Assembly: GCA_022820125.1 (NCBI GenBank)
Contig: JAJEGA010000053.1
Span: 39,801 to 103,800, forward strand
DNA from: Anaerolineae bacterium
GTDB taxonomy: Bacteria; Chloroflexota; Anaerolineae; Aggregatilineales; Phototrophicaceae
Reading direction: 5' to 3'
Length of the DNA: 64,000 nucleotides
Under the pieces are notes generated by a model. It did not search any database. It had not been told where the DNA came from and saw only the letters and a program-made list of their open reading frames with translations. Position numbers and translations under genes: made by a program. Shown one piece after another: positions 8,380-16,118 of this stretch; position 1 is the first letter of the stretch, and each line of letters starts with the position of its first letter.

Positions 8380-9018
8380 TTATTCCCGCCCACTCCCCAC
8401 CGCATTGACCAGAATCCGCGCGCGGCTGCGCAGCTTGGACTTCGACCAGGTCCCATCGCCGACCAGCCAGGCGCCCATGCCACAGGCGACCGCGCCCGCC
8501 CGGATGAATTCGCGCGCGTTATGATCGTTCACCGCGCCGTTGCACATGAAAGTCATGTGTTTGAGCGGACCGAACAGCGCCGTGAAATAATCAATCCCCA
8601 GCGCGCCAATCGGGAATAGCTTGATGAGCGGCGCGCCCATGCCCCAGGCGGCGACCGCTTCCGACGGCGTCGCGGCCCCCGGCCCCATCAAGACGCCGCG
8701 CGCCATAACCGCGCTCACGACATCGGGCTGGAAAGCGGGCGAGACAACGAAATCAGCGCCGGCGTCAATCACAGACCGCGCCGTATCGACATCTAGCACG
8801 GTGCCCATGCCGACGCAAGCCTCGGCGCCAAATTCAGCTTTGACCGCGCGCATCGCCGCGATCGGCGCCTCCGAGTTCATCATCAGCTCAAAGACGCTAA
8901 TGCCCTCGTTCATAAGGACATCAGCGACATGGAGCGCGACATCGGGCGGGAAAGCGCCGCGCATGCCGGCGACGATGCCGCTGGATTGAATTGCCTTAAG
9001 CGCCGTGTTCCTGTCCAT
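8380..9018 (-). CDS. eda: KDPG/KDPGal-type 2-keto-3-deoxy-phosphosugar aldolase
   Basis: 212 aa, the usual length for this class I aldolase. The Schiff-base lysine is K133 in LIKLFP and the conserved acid is E44 in SVFELMMNS, matching K133 and E45 of E. coli Eda. A phosphate-binding glycine region is visible at GPGAATPSEA (about 112-121). The enzyme cleaves 2-keto-3-deoxy-6-phosphogluconate, or the galactonate isomer, to pyruvate and glyceraldehyde 3-phosphate in the Entner-Doudoroff route. The residue that is Arg in E. coli Eda (R49) is not obviously conserved, so the exact sugar acid is uncertain. It is transcribed divergently from a glycerate kinase gene with about 120 bp between the starts. 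Confidence 0.85.
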   Translation of the reverse strand: MDRNTALKAIQSSGIVAGMRGAFPPDVALHVADVLMNEGISVFELMMNSEAPIAAMRAVKAEFGAEACVGMGTVLDVDTARSVIDAGADFVVSPAFQPDVVSAVMARGVLMGPGAATPSEAVAAWGMGAPLIKLFPIGALGIDYFTALFGPLKHMTFMCNGAVNDHNAREFIRAGAVACGMGAWLVGDGTWSKSKLRSRARILVNAVGSGRE

Positions 9019-9137
9019 CTCTGCCCCGCCTCATGCTGATATAATTGTAAGCGATTCATCCTCTATAGTGTCGTTTATAACAGCCTGATTCAAGGGAGCG
9101 TTTGGAGCGCCTTTTACCGATGACCGAAGGCGAGCGC

Positions 9138-10274
9138 ATGAAAATCCTGGTAGCGGCCGGCGCTTTCAAGCAGAGCCTGAGGGCGACTGAAGCCAGCGCC
9201 GCGATTGCGCGCGGGCTCGAGGAATCCGGTCTGGGCGCTGTGGTCGAGCAGCTGCCAATCGCCGATGGCGGCAACGGCACGCTCGACGCCTTTCTGGCAG
9301 CCGGCGGGGAACGAATTACGATCCCGGTGATGGACCCCCTGATGCGTCCAATCGAAGCCGACTATGGGTTGATCGACGGCGGCAAGACGGCGGTGATCGA
9401 GATGGCGCTGGCTTCAGGCTTGGAGTTGCTGAAGCCTTCCGAATTGAATCCGCTGGCTGCCAGCACCTATGGCACGGGACAGCTGATGGCGGATGCGCTG
9501 ACGCGCGGCGTCGAGCGCATGATTATCGGTCTGGGCGGCAGCGCGACGGTCGATGGCGGCATGGGTTGCCTTGGCGCGCTGGGCTTGAAGCTGCTGGACA
9601 GGAGCGGGAATGCGATCCCGGCTGGCGGCGCTGGATTGGCGGCGCTCGCTACAATAGACGCGGGCGGCTTGGACGAGCGCTGGCGCGATGTCGAGATCGT
9701 GATCGCTTCCGATGTGGAGAATCCGACCCTGGGCGAGCGCGGGGCGGCGCGCGTATTTGGACCGCAAAAGGGGGCGGACGCGGCGATGGTGGAATTGCTT
9801 GAGCGCAACTTAAGTCACTGCTTCACGGTCGTTTATGAGCAGCGCGGCGTCGATGTGAGAGCGGCTGTGGGCGGTGGCGCGGCTGGCGCTTTCGCCGCTG
9901 GATTGATGGCTTTTCTCAATTGTCGGCTCAAATCGGGCATAGACCTGGTGCTGGCGCAGAATCGTTTTCGCGACAAGCTGGATCATTGCGCGCTGGTCAT
10001 CACCGGCGAGGGGCAGATCGACGGGCAGACGCTTGATGGCAAAGGACCGCTGGGTGTGGCGAAGCTGGCGGCGGCGCGGGGCATCCCGACCATTGCCATT
10101 GTCGGCGGGCTCAATATCGATGACAGCGCCCTGCATAAAGCGGGTGTGCAAGCGGCTTTCTCTATCGTGGACAAGCCGATGCCGCTGGAAGAGGCGCTGG
10201 CGCAAGCTGAAGACCTGACCCGGCGGGCGGCGCTGCGGCTGGGTTACGTGCTGCGATTGGCGGGCTGGGATTGA
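9138..10274 (+). CDS. Glycerate kinase (GlxK/GarK type I family)
   Basis: 378 aa from the ATG at 9138. I chose this start because the family begins with a strand like MKIxxAxxxFKxSL and this protein begins MKILVAAGAFKQSL. A GAAGG stretch lies about 9 bases upstream. A TTG at 9102 and an ATG at 9120 in the same frame would add 12 or 6 residues. Family glycine-rich motifs are visible, including IGLGGSATVDGGMG (around residue 135) and VITGEGQIDGQT (around 290). The enzyme phosphorylates D-glycerate, usually to 2-phosphoglycerate, feeding lower glycolysis. It faces a KDPG-type aldolase gene, so both may serve sugar-acid catabolism. Confidence 0.88.
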   Translation: MKILVAAGAFKQSLRATEASAAIARGLEESGLGAVVEQLPIADGGNGTLDAFLAAGGERITIPVMDPLMRPIEADYGLIDGGKTAVIEMALASGLELLKPSELNPLAASTYGTGQLMADALTRGVERMIIGLGGSATVDGGMGCLGALGLKLLDRSGNAIPAGGAGLAALATIDAGGLDERWRDVEIVIASDVENPTLGERGAARVFGPQKGADAAMVELLERNLSHCFTVVYEQRGVDVRAAVGGGAAGAFAAGLMAFLNCRLKSGIDLVLAQNRFRDKLDHCALVITGEGQIDGQTLDGKGPLGVAKLAAARGIPTIAIVGGLNIDDSALHKAGVQAAFSIVDKPMPLEEALAQAEDLTRRAALRLGYVLRLAGWD

Positions 10275-10366
10275 GCGGATCGCCTGCCAACCGAGCGGAT
10301 GAAGCGCTGTTCCGCCTACCAAGCTGAGGCAAGCTGCCATAAAATGCCCGCCAGGAGGGGCATCCA

Positions 10367-11461
10367 ATGCGGCGGATCGTGCTCAAGCTGGGCACAAGCG
10401 TGCTGACCAAGGGCACGCCAAACTTGAATCGGCAGCGCATGCTGGAATTGGCGCAGCAGGTGGCTGGCTTGCACGAAGCCGGCTACGAAGTCATCGTCGT
10501 GTCTTCGGGCGCGCAGACCGCCGGGCGCAGCCAGCTCAATTTTCCCGATTTGGGCAAGTCGGTGCCAGCGAAGCAGATGCTCAGCGCGGTTGGTCAAAGC
10601 CATCTCATGCGCATTTACCAGGATCTCTTCGACCTCTTCGAGATCACGGCGGCGCAGATCCTGTTGACGCGCGACGACCTAAGCCACCGCACCCGTTACC
10701 TCAACGCGCGCGATACGCTGGACACGCTAATCGAGCAGCGCATCATCCCCATCGTCAACGAAAATGACACAATCGCCACCGAAGAGATTCGCGTTGGCGA
10801 TAACGACAACCTTTCGGCGCTGGTCGCCAGCGTGGTTGATGCCGACCTGCTGATCATCCTCACAGACCAGCCGGGCATCTTCACCGATGATCCGCGCAAG
10901 AATCCAAGCGCGGCGCTAATTAGGACGATCTCGCAAGTATCGGATGAACTGTTTGAATTGGCTGGCGGCGCCGGCAGCGCTATCGGGACCGGCGGCATGG
11001 TCACCAAGATTCAGGCGGCGCAGATCGCGAGCCGCAGCGGCATCGAGACCATCATCGCCAGCGGCAGCGAAGTGGATGTGATCAAGCGGCTGGTGGCCGG
11101 CGAGCGGCTCGGCACACGCATTCAAGCGGCAAAAGACCGCTCGGAGAGCCGCAAACGCTGGCTGCTGACGGATCGTTCGCAAGGTTCGGTGGTGGTGGAT
11201 GCGGGCGCGGCGCAAGTCTTGCTGCGTGGCGGGGCGAGCCTGCTGCCGGTGGGCATACGCGAGGTGCGCGGCGAATTTGAGCGCGGCGCCACGCTGGCGG
11301 TGCTGACGCCCGAGGGGCAGGCGATCGCGCAGGGCATGAGCAATTATCGCAGCGAAGACCTGCGCCAAATCTGCGGCCGCAAGTCGAGCGACATCGCTGA
11401 CATTCTGGGCTATAGCTACGGCGACGCGGCGCTGCATCGTAATAACCTGGCGCTGCTGTAG
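10367..11461 (+). CDS. proB: Glutamate 5-kinase with PUA domain
   Basis: 364 aa, full length for the two-domain form. The amino-acid-kinase domain opens with VLKLGTSVLTKG (about 5-16) and contains the conserved NENDTIATEEIRVGDNDNLSA segment region (about 130-150) and the SAIGTGGMVTKIQAA substrate region (about 204-218). The C-terminal 80-90 residues form the PUA domain with the VVVDAGAAQVLLRGGASLLP stretch. It makes glutamyl-5-phosphate from glutamate and ATP, the first step of proline synthesis and the usual target of proline feedback inhibition. proA is 1.9 kb downstream, separated by two unrelated genes rather than adjacent as in many bacteria. Confidence 0.95.
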   Translation: MRRIVLKLGTSVLTKGTPNLNRQRMLELAQQVAGLHEAGYEVIVVSSGAQTAGRSQLNFPDLGKSVPAKQMLSAVGQSHLMRIYQDLFDLFEITAAQILLTRDDLSHRTRYLNARDTLDTLIEQRIIPIVNENDTIATEEIRVGDNDNLSALVASVVDADLLIILTDQPGIFTDDPRKNPSAALIRTISQVSDELFELAGGAGSAIGTGGMVTKIQAAQIASRSGIETIIASGSEVDVIKRLVAGERLGTRIQAAKDRSESRKRWLLTDRSQGSVVVDAGAAQVLLRGGASLLPVGIREVRGEFERGATLAVLTPEGQAIAQGMSNYRSEDLRQICGRKSSDIADILGYSYGDAALHRNNLALL

Positions 11462-11538
11462 CGCCAGTACGCAGATGGACCAAACTTTGCCTCGCCGTGA
11501 TAGAATCGCCTTAAGTGGGATGAGGACAAAATTCGGAT

Positions 11539-12114
11539 ATGGAAGTCCAAAAGCGCCTCTATACCGTGGATGATGTCTTGGAGTTGCCGGGTTGGGACGG
11601 CGCGCGAGACAGAAAATATGAGTTGATCAATGGAGAACTCATTGAAATGTCGCCGACGAATCTACTGCACCAATGGCTTGCCTTTGAGATTGCAGGCGAA
11701 TTACGGGATTATTTGAAACAGCATGATATAGGTTACGGTGGTGTTGAAGGTGGTTTTTCGCCGCCCGATGATCGCCACAATTTGTATGCGCCGGATGTCG
11801 CTTTCGTGCGTAAGGAAAGGATGCCGTCACCGCCATTTCCGCAGACGTACGCGGGTTTCATGCCCGACCTCGCGGTCGAGATCGCCTCGCCCAGCAACAC
11901 AGTCGCCGAACTTCACGAGAAGGCGGCGATTTATCTGCGCAACGGCACTCGACTGGTTTGGCTTCTGTTTCCTGAACGCAATAGCGCCGAAGTCTGCCGG
12001 CTCGACGAAGACGACAAACTCAAGATAGAATCCGTCGGCACAGATGGCAAGCTGGATGGCGAAGGCGTTCTGCCCGGCTTTGAACTGGAGTTGCGCCAGC
12101 TTTTCAAAGGCTAA
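11539..12114 (+). CDS. Uma2 family (DUF820) PD-(D/E)XK-like nuclease
   Basis: 191 aa. The sequence follows the Uma2/DUF820 pattern: a start like RYELINGELIEMSPTN (about 30-46), then APDVAFV (about 80-86) and DLAVEIASPSNT (about 110-121). The Asp and Glu of these two blocks are the expected metal-binding residues of a PD-(D/E)XK fold, followed by the hydrophobic RLVWLLFPE strand (about 139-147). These proteins are very numerous in Chloroflexota and Cyanobacteria and are often annotated as endonucleases, but few have a known biological role. It lies between proB and proA and ends 6 bp from a convergent membrane-protein gene. Confidence 0.85.
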   Translation: MEVQKRLYTVDDVLELPGWDGARDRKYELINGELIEMSPTNLLHQWLAFEIAGELRDYLKQHDIGYGGVEGGFSPPDDRHNLYAPDVAFVRKERMPSPPFPQTYAGFMPDLAVEIASPSNTVAELHEKAAIYLRNGTRLVWLLFPERNSAEVCRLDEDDKLKIESVGTDGKLDGEGVLPGFELELRQLFKG

Positions 12115-12120
12115 GCGCGT

Positions 12121-13140
12121 TTAGCCGCCCCGGGCTTCGGCGCTGGTCAAGGCGCGAAAACGGCTGACCACCATAGCCGCCCCCAAGTAGATTCCGTACA
12201 TCGCAAACAAGACTATATATTCGATTAGAGGGATGCGGATCACCTCATTCACCTGATAAGGCTCGCGCATGACCAAGTAGACATAGAGCGTGAGCAGCAA
12301 GAAAGAACCGTAAAATGCCTGGCGCACCCAGCGCTTCAGCCCAAGACCATGCATCTGGGTGATGAGGAATATCGCGGCGAAACCAAAGAAAAACATTGGC
12401 CAGATATCGTTCCCCTGATTCAGCGCGACTTGAAAGGCGTGTGGCAAGACCAAGATTTCCAGCAAGAACATCCAGCGCTTGTTCAGGTGGACGCGCAGGA
12501 ACATGAGCGAGCCTTGCGTCATCACCAGCACAACGTGAATGAAGCCGATCAGATGCCCCCAAGTGGGTATCATGGGATGAAACCAGAAGGTGTAGATCAC
12601 AGCGAAGCTAAAGAAAAACCCATGGTACTTGCGCAGACCGTCGGTGAAGGCTTTTCGAAAGCCAATTTTCCTTCCGAAAAATAATCCACGCCGCTGGTTC
12701 TCCATGCCCAGGACGACAATCAACATTAGGGCGACAGCGAATTGCGCCGTCCAGCTCGGCAGGTCTTGGGCGATGCCATCATAAAAGAACATCGTTTGAA
12801 GATAATGGAGGACAACAAAAACGAAATTAATGCCAATCGCCCACAAATTCACCGGGCGAAGGGCAGTGCCGTAATCGCGCTTGCTGTAACGGTTCTGGGC
12901 GTAAGCGATCGTGCCCCAGATCAGCACCTGATGCATGGCGAAACCCAGCCAGGCGGTGAGCTGCCCCCAAGCCGTTGGTTCTGCCAGCTGCCATTCGTAT
13001 ACGAAACCGTCCTCGGGCAAGGGAATGACCTCAAACTGGCTTAGCGCGCCGCCCAGCGCAATGATGGCTGCGCAAAGCAAGACGGAAAAGATGAGGCTCC
13101 AATTTACGATCTGCTCGCCTTTCAAGCGAGAAAATAGCAT
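12121..13140 (-). CDS. Polytopic membrane protein of unknown function
   Basis: 339 aa with roughly eight to nine hydrophobic segments (around 13-35, 60-82, 95-115, 130-150, 178-196, 205-225, 250-270, 280-300, 312-332). I do not recognise a family. Several His and aromatic residues lie at membrane interfaces, for example FWFHPMIPTWGHLIGFIHVV (about 190-209), which could bind a metal or haem, but this is speculation. It is transcribed against proA and proB. The 246-bp gap before proA holds no other gene and presumably carries both promoters. Confidence 0.6.
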   Translation of the reverse strand: MLFSRLKGEQIVNWSLIFSVLLCAAIIALGGALSQFEVIPLPEDGFVYEWQLAEPTAWGQLTAWLGFAMHQVLIWGTIAYAQNRYSKRDYGTALRPVNLWAIGINFVFVVLHYLQTMFFYDGIAQDLPSWTAQFAVALMLIVVLGMENQRRGLFFGRKIGFRKAFTDGLRKYHGFFFSFAVIYTFWFHPMIPTWGHLIGFIHVVLVMTQGSLMFLRVHLNKRWMFLLEILVLPHAFQVALNQGNDIWPMFFFGFAAIFLITQMHGLGLKRWVRQAFYGSFLLLTLYVYLVMREPYQVNEVIRIPLIEYIVLFAMYGIYLGAAMVVSRFRALTSAEARGG

Positions 13141-13386
13141 CTGCGATTACCTCTTCGCGTCTAAAATTGACCGCCTTTGATGTCCGCCGATGCGGCACTG
13201 CGACAGACGAGAAAGAGTTTAATCCTTGATCAGCCGTTCAACAAGATGGCGGCTTCTAGCCACTAACAGGCGCAAACTGCCTGATGGATCGTCCTGAATC
13301 GGCATCACGGCGCTTGCTGTTGCAATTCGCGCGCCGCTGTAGTAAATGTTAATGTGCGGCATCACGGGAAGAGGAAGGCGCCATAT

Positions 13387-14661
13387 ATGGAAGCCACTAT
13401 CGAAGCTATCGACTTGAAGCAAATGGGCAAGCGAGCTAAAGCGGCCGCGGCCCGGCTGGCTCAGCTTCGCACAGCCGACAAGAACGCGGCGCTGCTGGCG
13501 ATCGCCGAAGCGCTGGAAGCCAACAGCCTGAGCATACTGGAAGCCAATCGGCGCGACCTGGAACTGGCGGCGCGCAACGGCGTCGATCCAATCTGGATAC
13601 GCGACCGCATCGACCTGGAAGAACGAATGGCGGGCATCATTGCCGATGTAAAAAAGGTGGCTGAATTGCCCGATCCAGTGGGCGAGGCGCTGCTGGATTC
13701 GACCCTGGACAACGGCTTGCGCTTGATGAAACGCCGTACGCCGCTCGGCGTGCTGGGGACGATTTACGAATCGCGGCCGAATGTGACGGTGGATGTGTCC
13801 ACGCTGGCGTTGAAGACGAGCAACGCCGTTATTCTGCGCGGCGGCTCCGATGTGCTGCACAGCAATATGGCGCTGACGCGCGTGATGCGGAAGGCGCTGG
13901 CGGCGCATGAGATTCCGACTGATGCGATTCAATACATCAGCAGCGCTGACCGCCGCTATGTCACTGATATGCTGCGGCTGCATGAATACATTGACATGAT
14001 CATCCCGCGCGGCGGCAACGGCTTGCATACCTTCTGCCGCGAAAACAGCAGCATACCGGTGATCACGGGCGGCATTGGCGTCTGCCACATTTTCGTGGAC
14101 GCGAGCGCCAAACTGGACAAAGCGCTGCCGGTCTTGGACAACGCCAAGACGCAGCGGCCCGCCGTCTGCAATTCGATGGAGACCCTGCTGGTTCATCGGT
14201 CTCTAGCCGCTGATTTGCTGCCGCAAGTGGTTGATGTTTTGGGCGCGGCCGGCGTCGAATTCCATGCCGGCGAGCGCGCCTACAAGATTGTCGGCGGGGA
14301 CGATCGCGTCGTGCCGGCGGCTGCCGACGATTTCGACACCGAATGGTACAATCTGACGCTGAACTTGAAAGTCGTCGATGATGTGGACGAAGCGATTGCC
14401 CATGTCGGCCGCCACGGCACGCAGCATTCGGACAGCATCCTGACCGAGAACGCGGCAAACGCCGAGCGCTTCCTGAACGAGGTCGATTCGGCGGCGGTAT
14501 ACTGGAACGCCAGCACGCGTTTCACCGATGGCAGCGCCATGGGTTTGGGCGCCGAAGTGGCGATCAGCACACAGAAACTCCACGCGCGCGGGCCAATGGC
14601 GCTGGAGGAATTAACCACCTACAAGTGGATCGTCAAGGGAGACTATACAACTCGGCTCTGA
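13387..14661 (+). CDS. proA: Gamma-glutamyl phosphate reductase
   Basis: 424 aa from the ATG at 13387, which has AAGAGGAAGG about 7 bases upstream. An in-frame GTG at 13354 would add 11 residues but lacks a good ribosome site. The catalytic cysteine is C261 in RPAVCNSMETLL, and the family signature RGGSDVLHSN and the C-terminal GPMALEELTTYKW are present. The enzyme reduces glutamyl-5-phosphate with NADPH to the semialdehyde, the second step of proline synthesis after ProB. Confidence 0.95.
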   Translation: MEATIEAIDLKQMGKRAKAAAARLAQLRTADKNAALLAIAEALEANSLSILEANRRDLELAARNGVDPIWIRDRIDLEERMAGIIADVKKVAELPDPVGEALLDSTLDNGLRLMKRRTPLGVLGTIYESRPNVTVDVSTLALKTSNAVILRGGSDVLHSNMALTRVMRKALAAHEIPTDAIQYISSADRRYVTDMLRLHEYIDMIIPRGGNGLHTFCRENSSIPVITGGIGVCHIFVDASAKLDKALPVLDNAKTQRPAVCNSMETLLVHRSLAADLLPQVVDVLGAAGVEFHAGERAYKIVGGDDRVVPAAADDFDTEWYNLTLNLKVVDDVDEAIAHVGRHGTQHSDSILTENAANAERFLNEVDSAAVYWNASTRFTDGSAMGLGAEVAISTQKLHARGPMALEELTTYKWIVKGDYTTRL

Positions 14662-14747
14662 GCCGCTCGCCGAGAACTTCCAATATCCACTTGACATTAA
14701 AGGGCGCGGCAATCAATAATGACGGCGGATGAAAACGAATCCACAGG

Positions 14748-15016
14748 CGATGACGAAGACAGTCCGCATGAGCGCGGCGACGCGTCTGCCAAGCCAGGGA
14801 GTGGGCGCCTTAGACTGGAAGCGCCCGCGGCGGCAGTTGCGGAATTCCCTTCCGAGCTGAGGGGTGAACGGGCGAGCAAGCGCGCCTGAGTAGCCCGCTC
14901 CGCCCGTCCGGCGTGAATGGACGAAACAAGCGCGGCGCTGGTTATTGGCGCTGAATCAGGGTGGTACCGCGGGAACCTTTGCGCTCTCGTCCCTGTTGGG
15001 GATGAGGGCGTTTTTT
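14748..15016 (+). promoter_or_regulatory. T-box riboswitch leader (predicted tRNA-Phe sensing) upstream of pheS
   Basis: The stretch begins with GATGACGAAGACAGT (stem I start, about 14749-14763). It contains GGAATTCCCTTCCGAGCTG (14841-14859), where the codon in the specifier position reads TTC (14845-14847, phenylalanine), and ends with the diagnostic T-box sequence AGGGTGGTACCGCG (14958-14971). A terminator hairpin follows immediately. In T-box regulation uncharged tRNA pairs with the specifier codon and with the T-box bulge, stabilising an antiterminator so that the synthetase gene is expressed. The specifier match to the downstream gene supports the call. Fine structure of stem I was not folded. 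Confidence 0.88.
14982..15016 (+). terminator. T-box regulated intrinsic terminator
   Basis: A 12-bp stem, CGCTCTCGTCCC paired with GGGGATGAGGGCG through G-T wobbles, with a short TGTT loop, is followed by six T residues (15011-15016). It lies just after the T-box sequence, where the competing antiterminator would form, so it should stop transcription when tRNA-Phe is charged. Confidence 0.85.
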
Positions 15017-15067
15017 ATCGCGGGCGGATTCCAGCTGCATCGCGGCGAGCATGGAGAAGGAGGCGAG

Positions 15068-16102
15068 ATGTCTGACTCAATTGCGGAGATTCGTCAAGAC
15101 GCGCTGGCTGCGCTGCAGAATGTCAGCGAGCAGGAAGCGCTGTCCGATTGGCGCAGCCGCTATTTGGGGCGGCGAGGCGCGGTTGGCGCGCTCTTCAGCG
15201 GGATTGGCGGGCTGCCGCCGGAAGAACGGGCTAGCTTTGGGCAGCGGGTTAATGCCTTGAGGCAGGAGCTTAGCCAGGCATTCGACGAGCGCGAGTCCCT
15301 GATACAGAGCCAGCTCCTCGCGCGCGATCTGGAAGAAGGCGAGATCGATATCAGCTTGCCGGCTTATCCCCGGCGCGGCGGCGGGCTGCACCCGTCCACC
15401 CGCACCCACCGCGAGTTCCAGACGATCTGGGCTGATATGGGTTTCCAGGTCTATCAAAGCCGCGATGTCGAAGAAGACGAGTTCAACTTCACGCTGCTGA
15501 ACCTGCCGCCGCATCACCCGGCGCGCGATATGCAGGATACGTTTTACACCAAGGATCCACGAGTTTTGCTGCGCACGCATACCTCGCCCGGGCAGATCCG
15601 CGCAATGCGAGAGTTGGGCGATGGCGGCACGAAGCCGATTCGCGTCATCTTGCCCGGCATGTGCTATCGGCAGGAGCAGGTGACGGCGCGCAGCGAGATC
15701 CAGTTCACCCAGGTTGAGGGGTTGGCGATCGGGCGTAATATTCGCATGAGCGACCTCAAGGGCGCCATCGCCGAATTCGCCAAGCGCATGTACAGCCCTG
15801 ATGCGAAGGTGCGTTATCGCGCCTCTTATTTCCCCTTCACCGAGCCGAGCATGGAAGTGGATGTCGAGTGTTTCCTCTGCGGTGGCAAAGGCTGCCGCGT
15901 CTGCAAATATACCGGCTGGCTGGAGATCGCCGGCAGCGGCATGGTGCATCCCGATGTGCTGCGCAACGGCGGTTACGACCCCAGCGTATGGAGCGGCTTC
16001 GCCTTTGGCATGGGGCCCGAGCGGATTACGATGCTGAAACACGGCATCCAGGATATCCGCTATTTCTGGGGCAACGACTTGCGTTTCCTGCAGCAGTTCT
16101 AA
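15068..16102 (+). CDS. pheS: Phenylalanyl-tRNA synthetase alpha subunit
   Basis: 344 aa from the ATG at 15068, preceded by AAGGAGGCGAG. Upstream in-frame codons belong to the T-box leader and are rejected. Class II motifs are present: motif 2 around PGMCYRQEQVTARSEIQFTQ (about 197-216) and motif 3 near the C terminus (GFAFGMGPERITMLKHG). A Cys-rich loop, CFLCGGKGCRVCKYTGW, is the form seen in many bacterial PheS proteins. It forms the alpha2-beta2 enzyme with PheT. The next gene is not pheT but a glycosyltransferase starting 16 bp later. Confidence 0.97.
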   Translation: MSDSIAEIRQDALAALQNVSEQEALSDWRSRYLGRRGAVGALFSGIGGLPPEERASFGQRVNALRQELSQAFDERESLIQSQLLARDLEEGEIDISLPAYPRRGGGLHPSTRTHREFQTIWADMGFQVYQSRDVEEDEFNFTLLNLPPHHPARDMQDTFYTKDPRVLLRTHTSPGQIRAMRELGDGGTKPIRVILPGMCYRQEQVTARSEIQFTQVEGLAIGRNIRMSDLKGAIAEFAKRMYSPDAKVRYRASYFPFTEPSMEVDVECFLCGGKGCRVCKYTGWLEIAGSGMVHPDVLRNGGYDPSVWSGFAFGMGPERITMLKHGIQDIRYFWGNDLRFLQQF

Positions 16103-16118
16103 GGCGAGCGAGGTTCCA

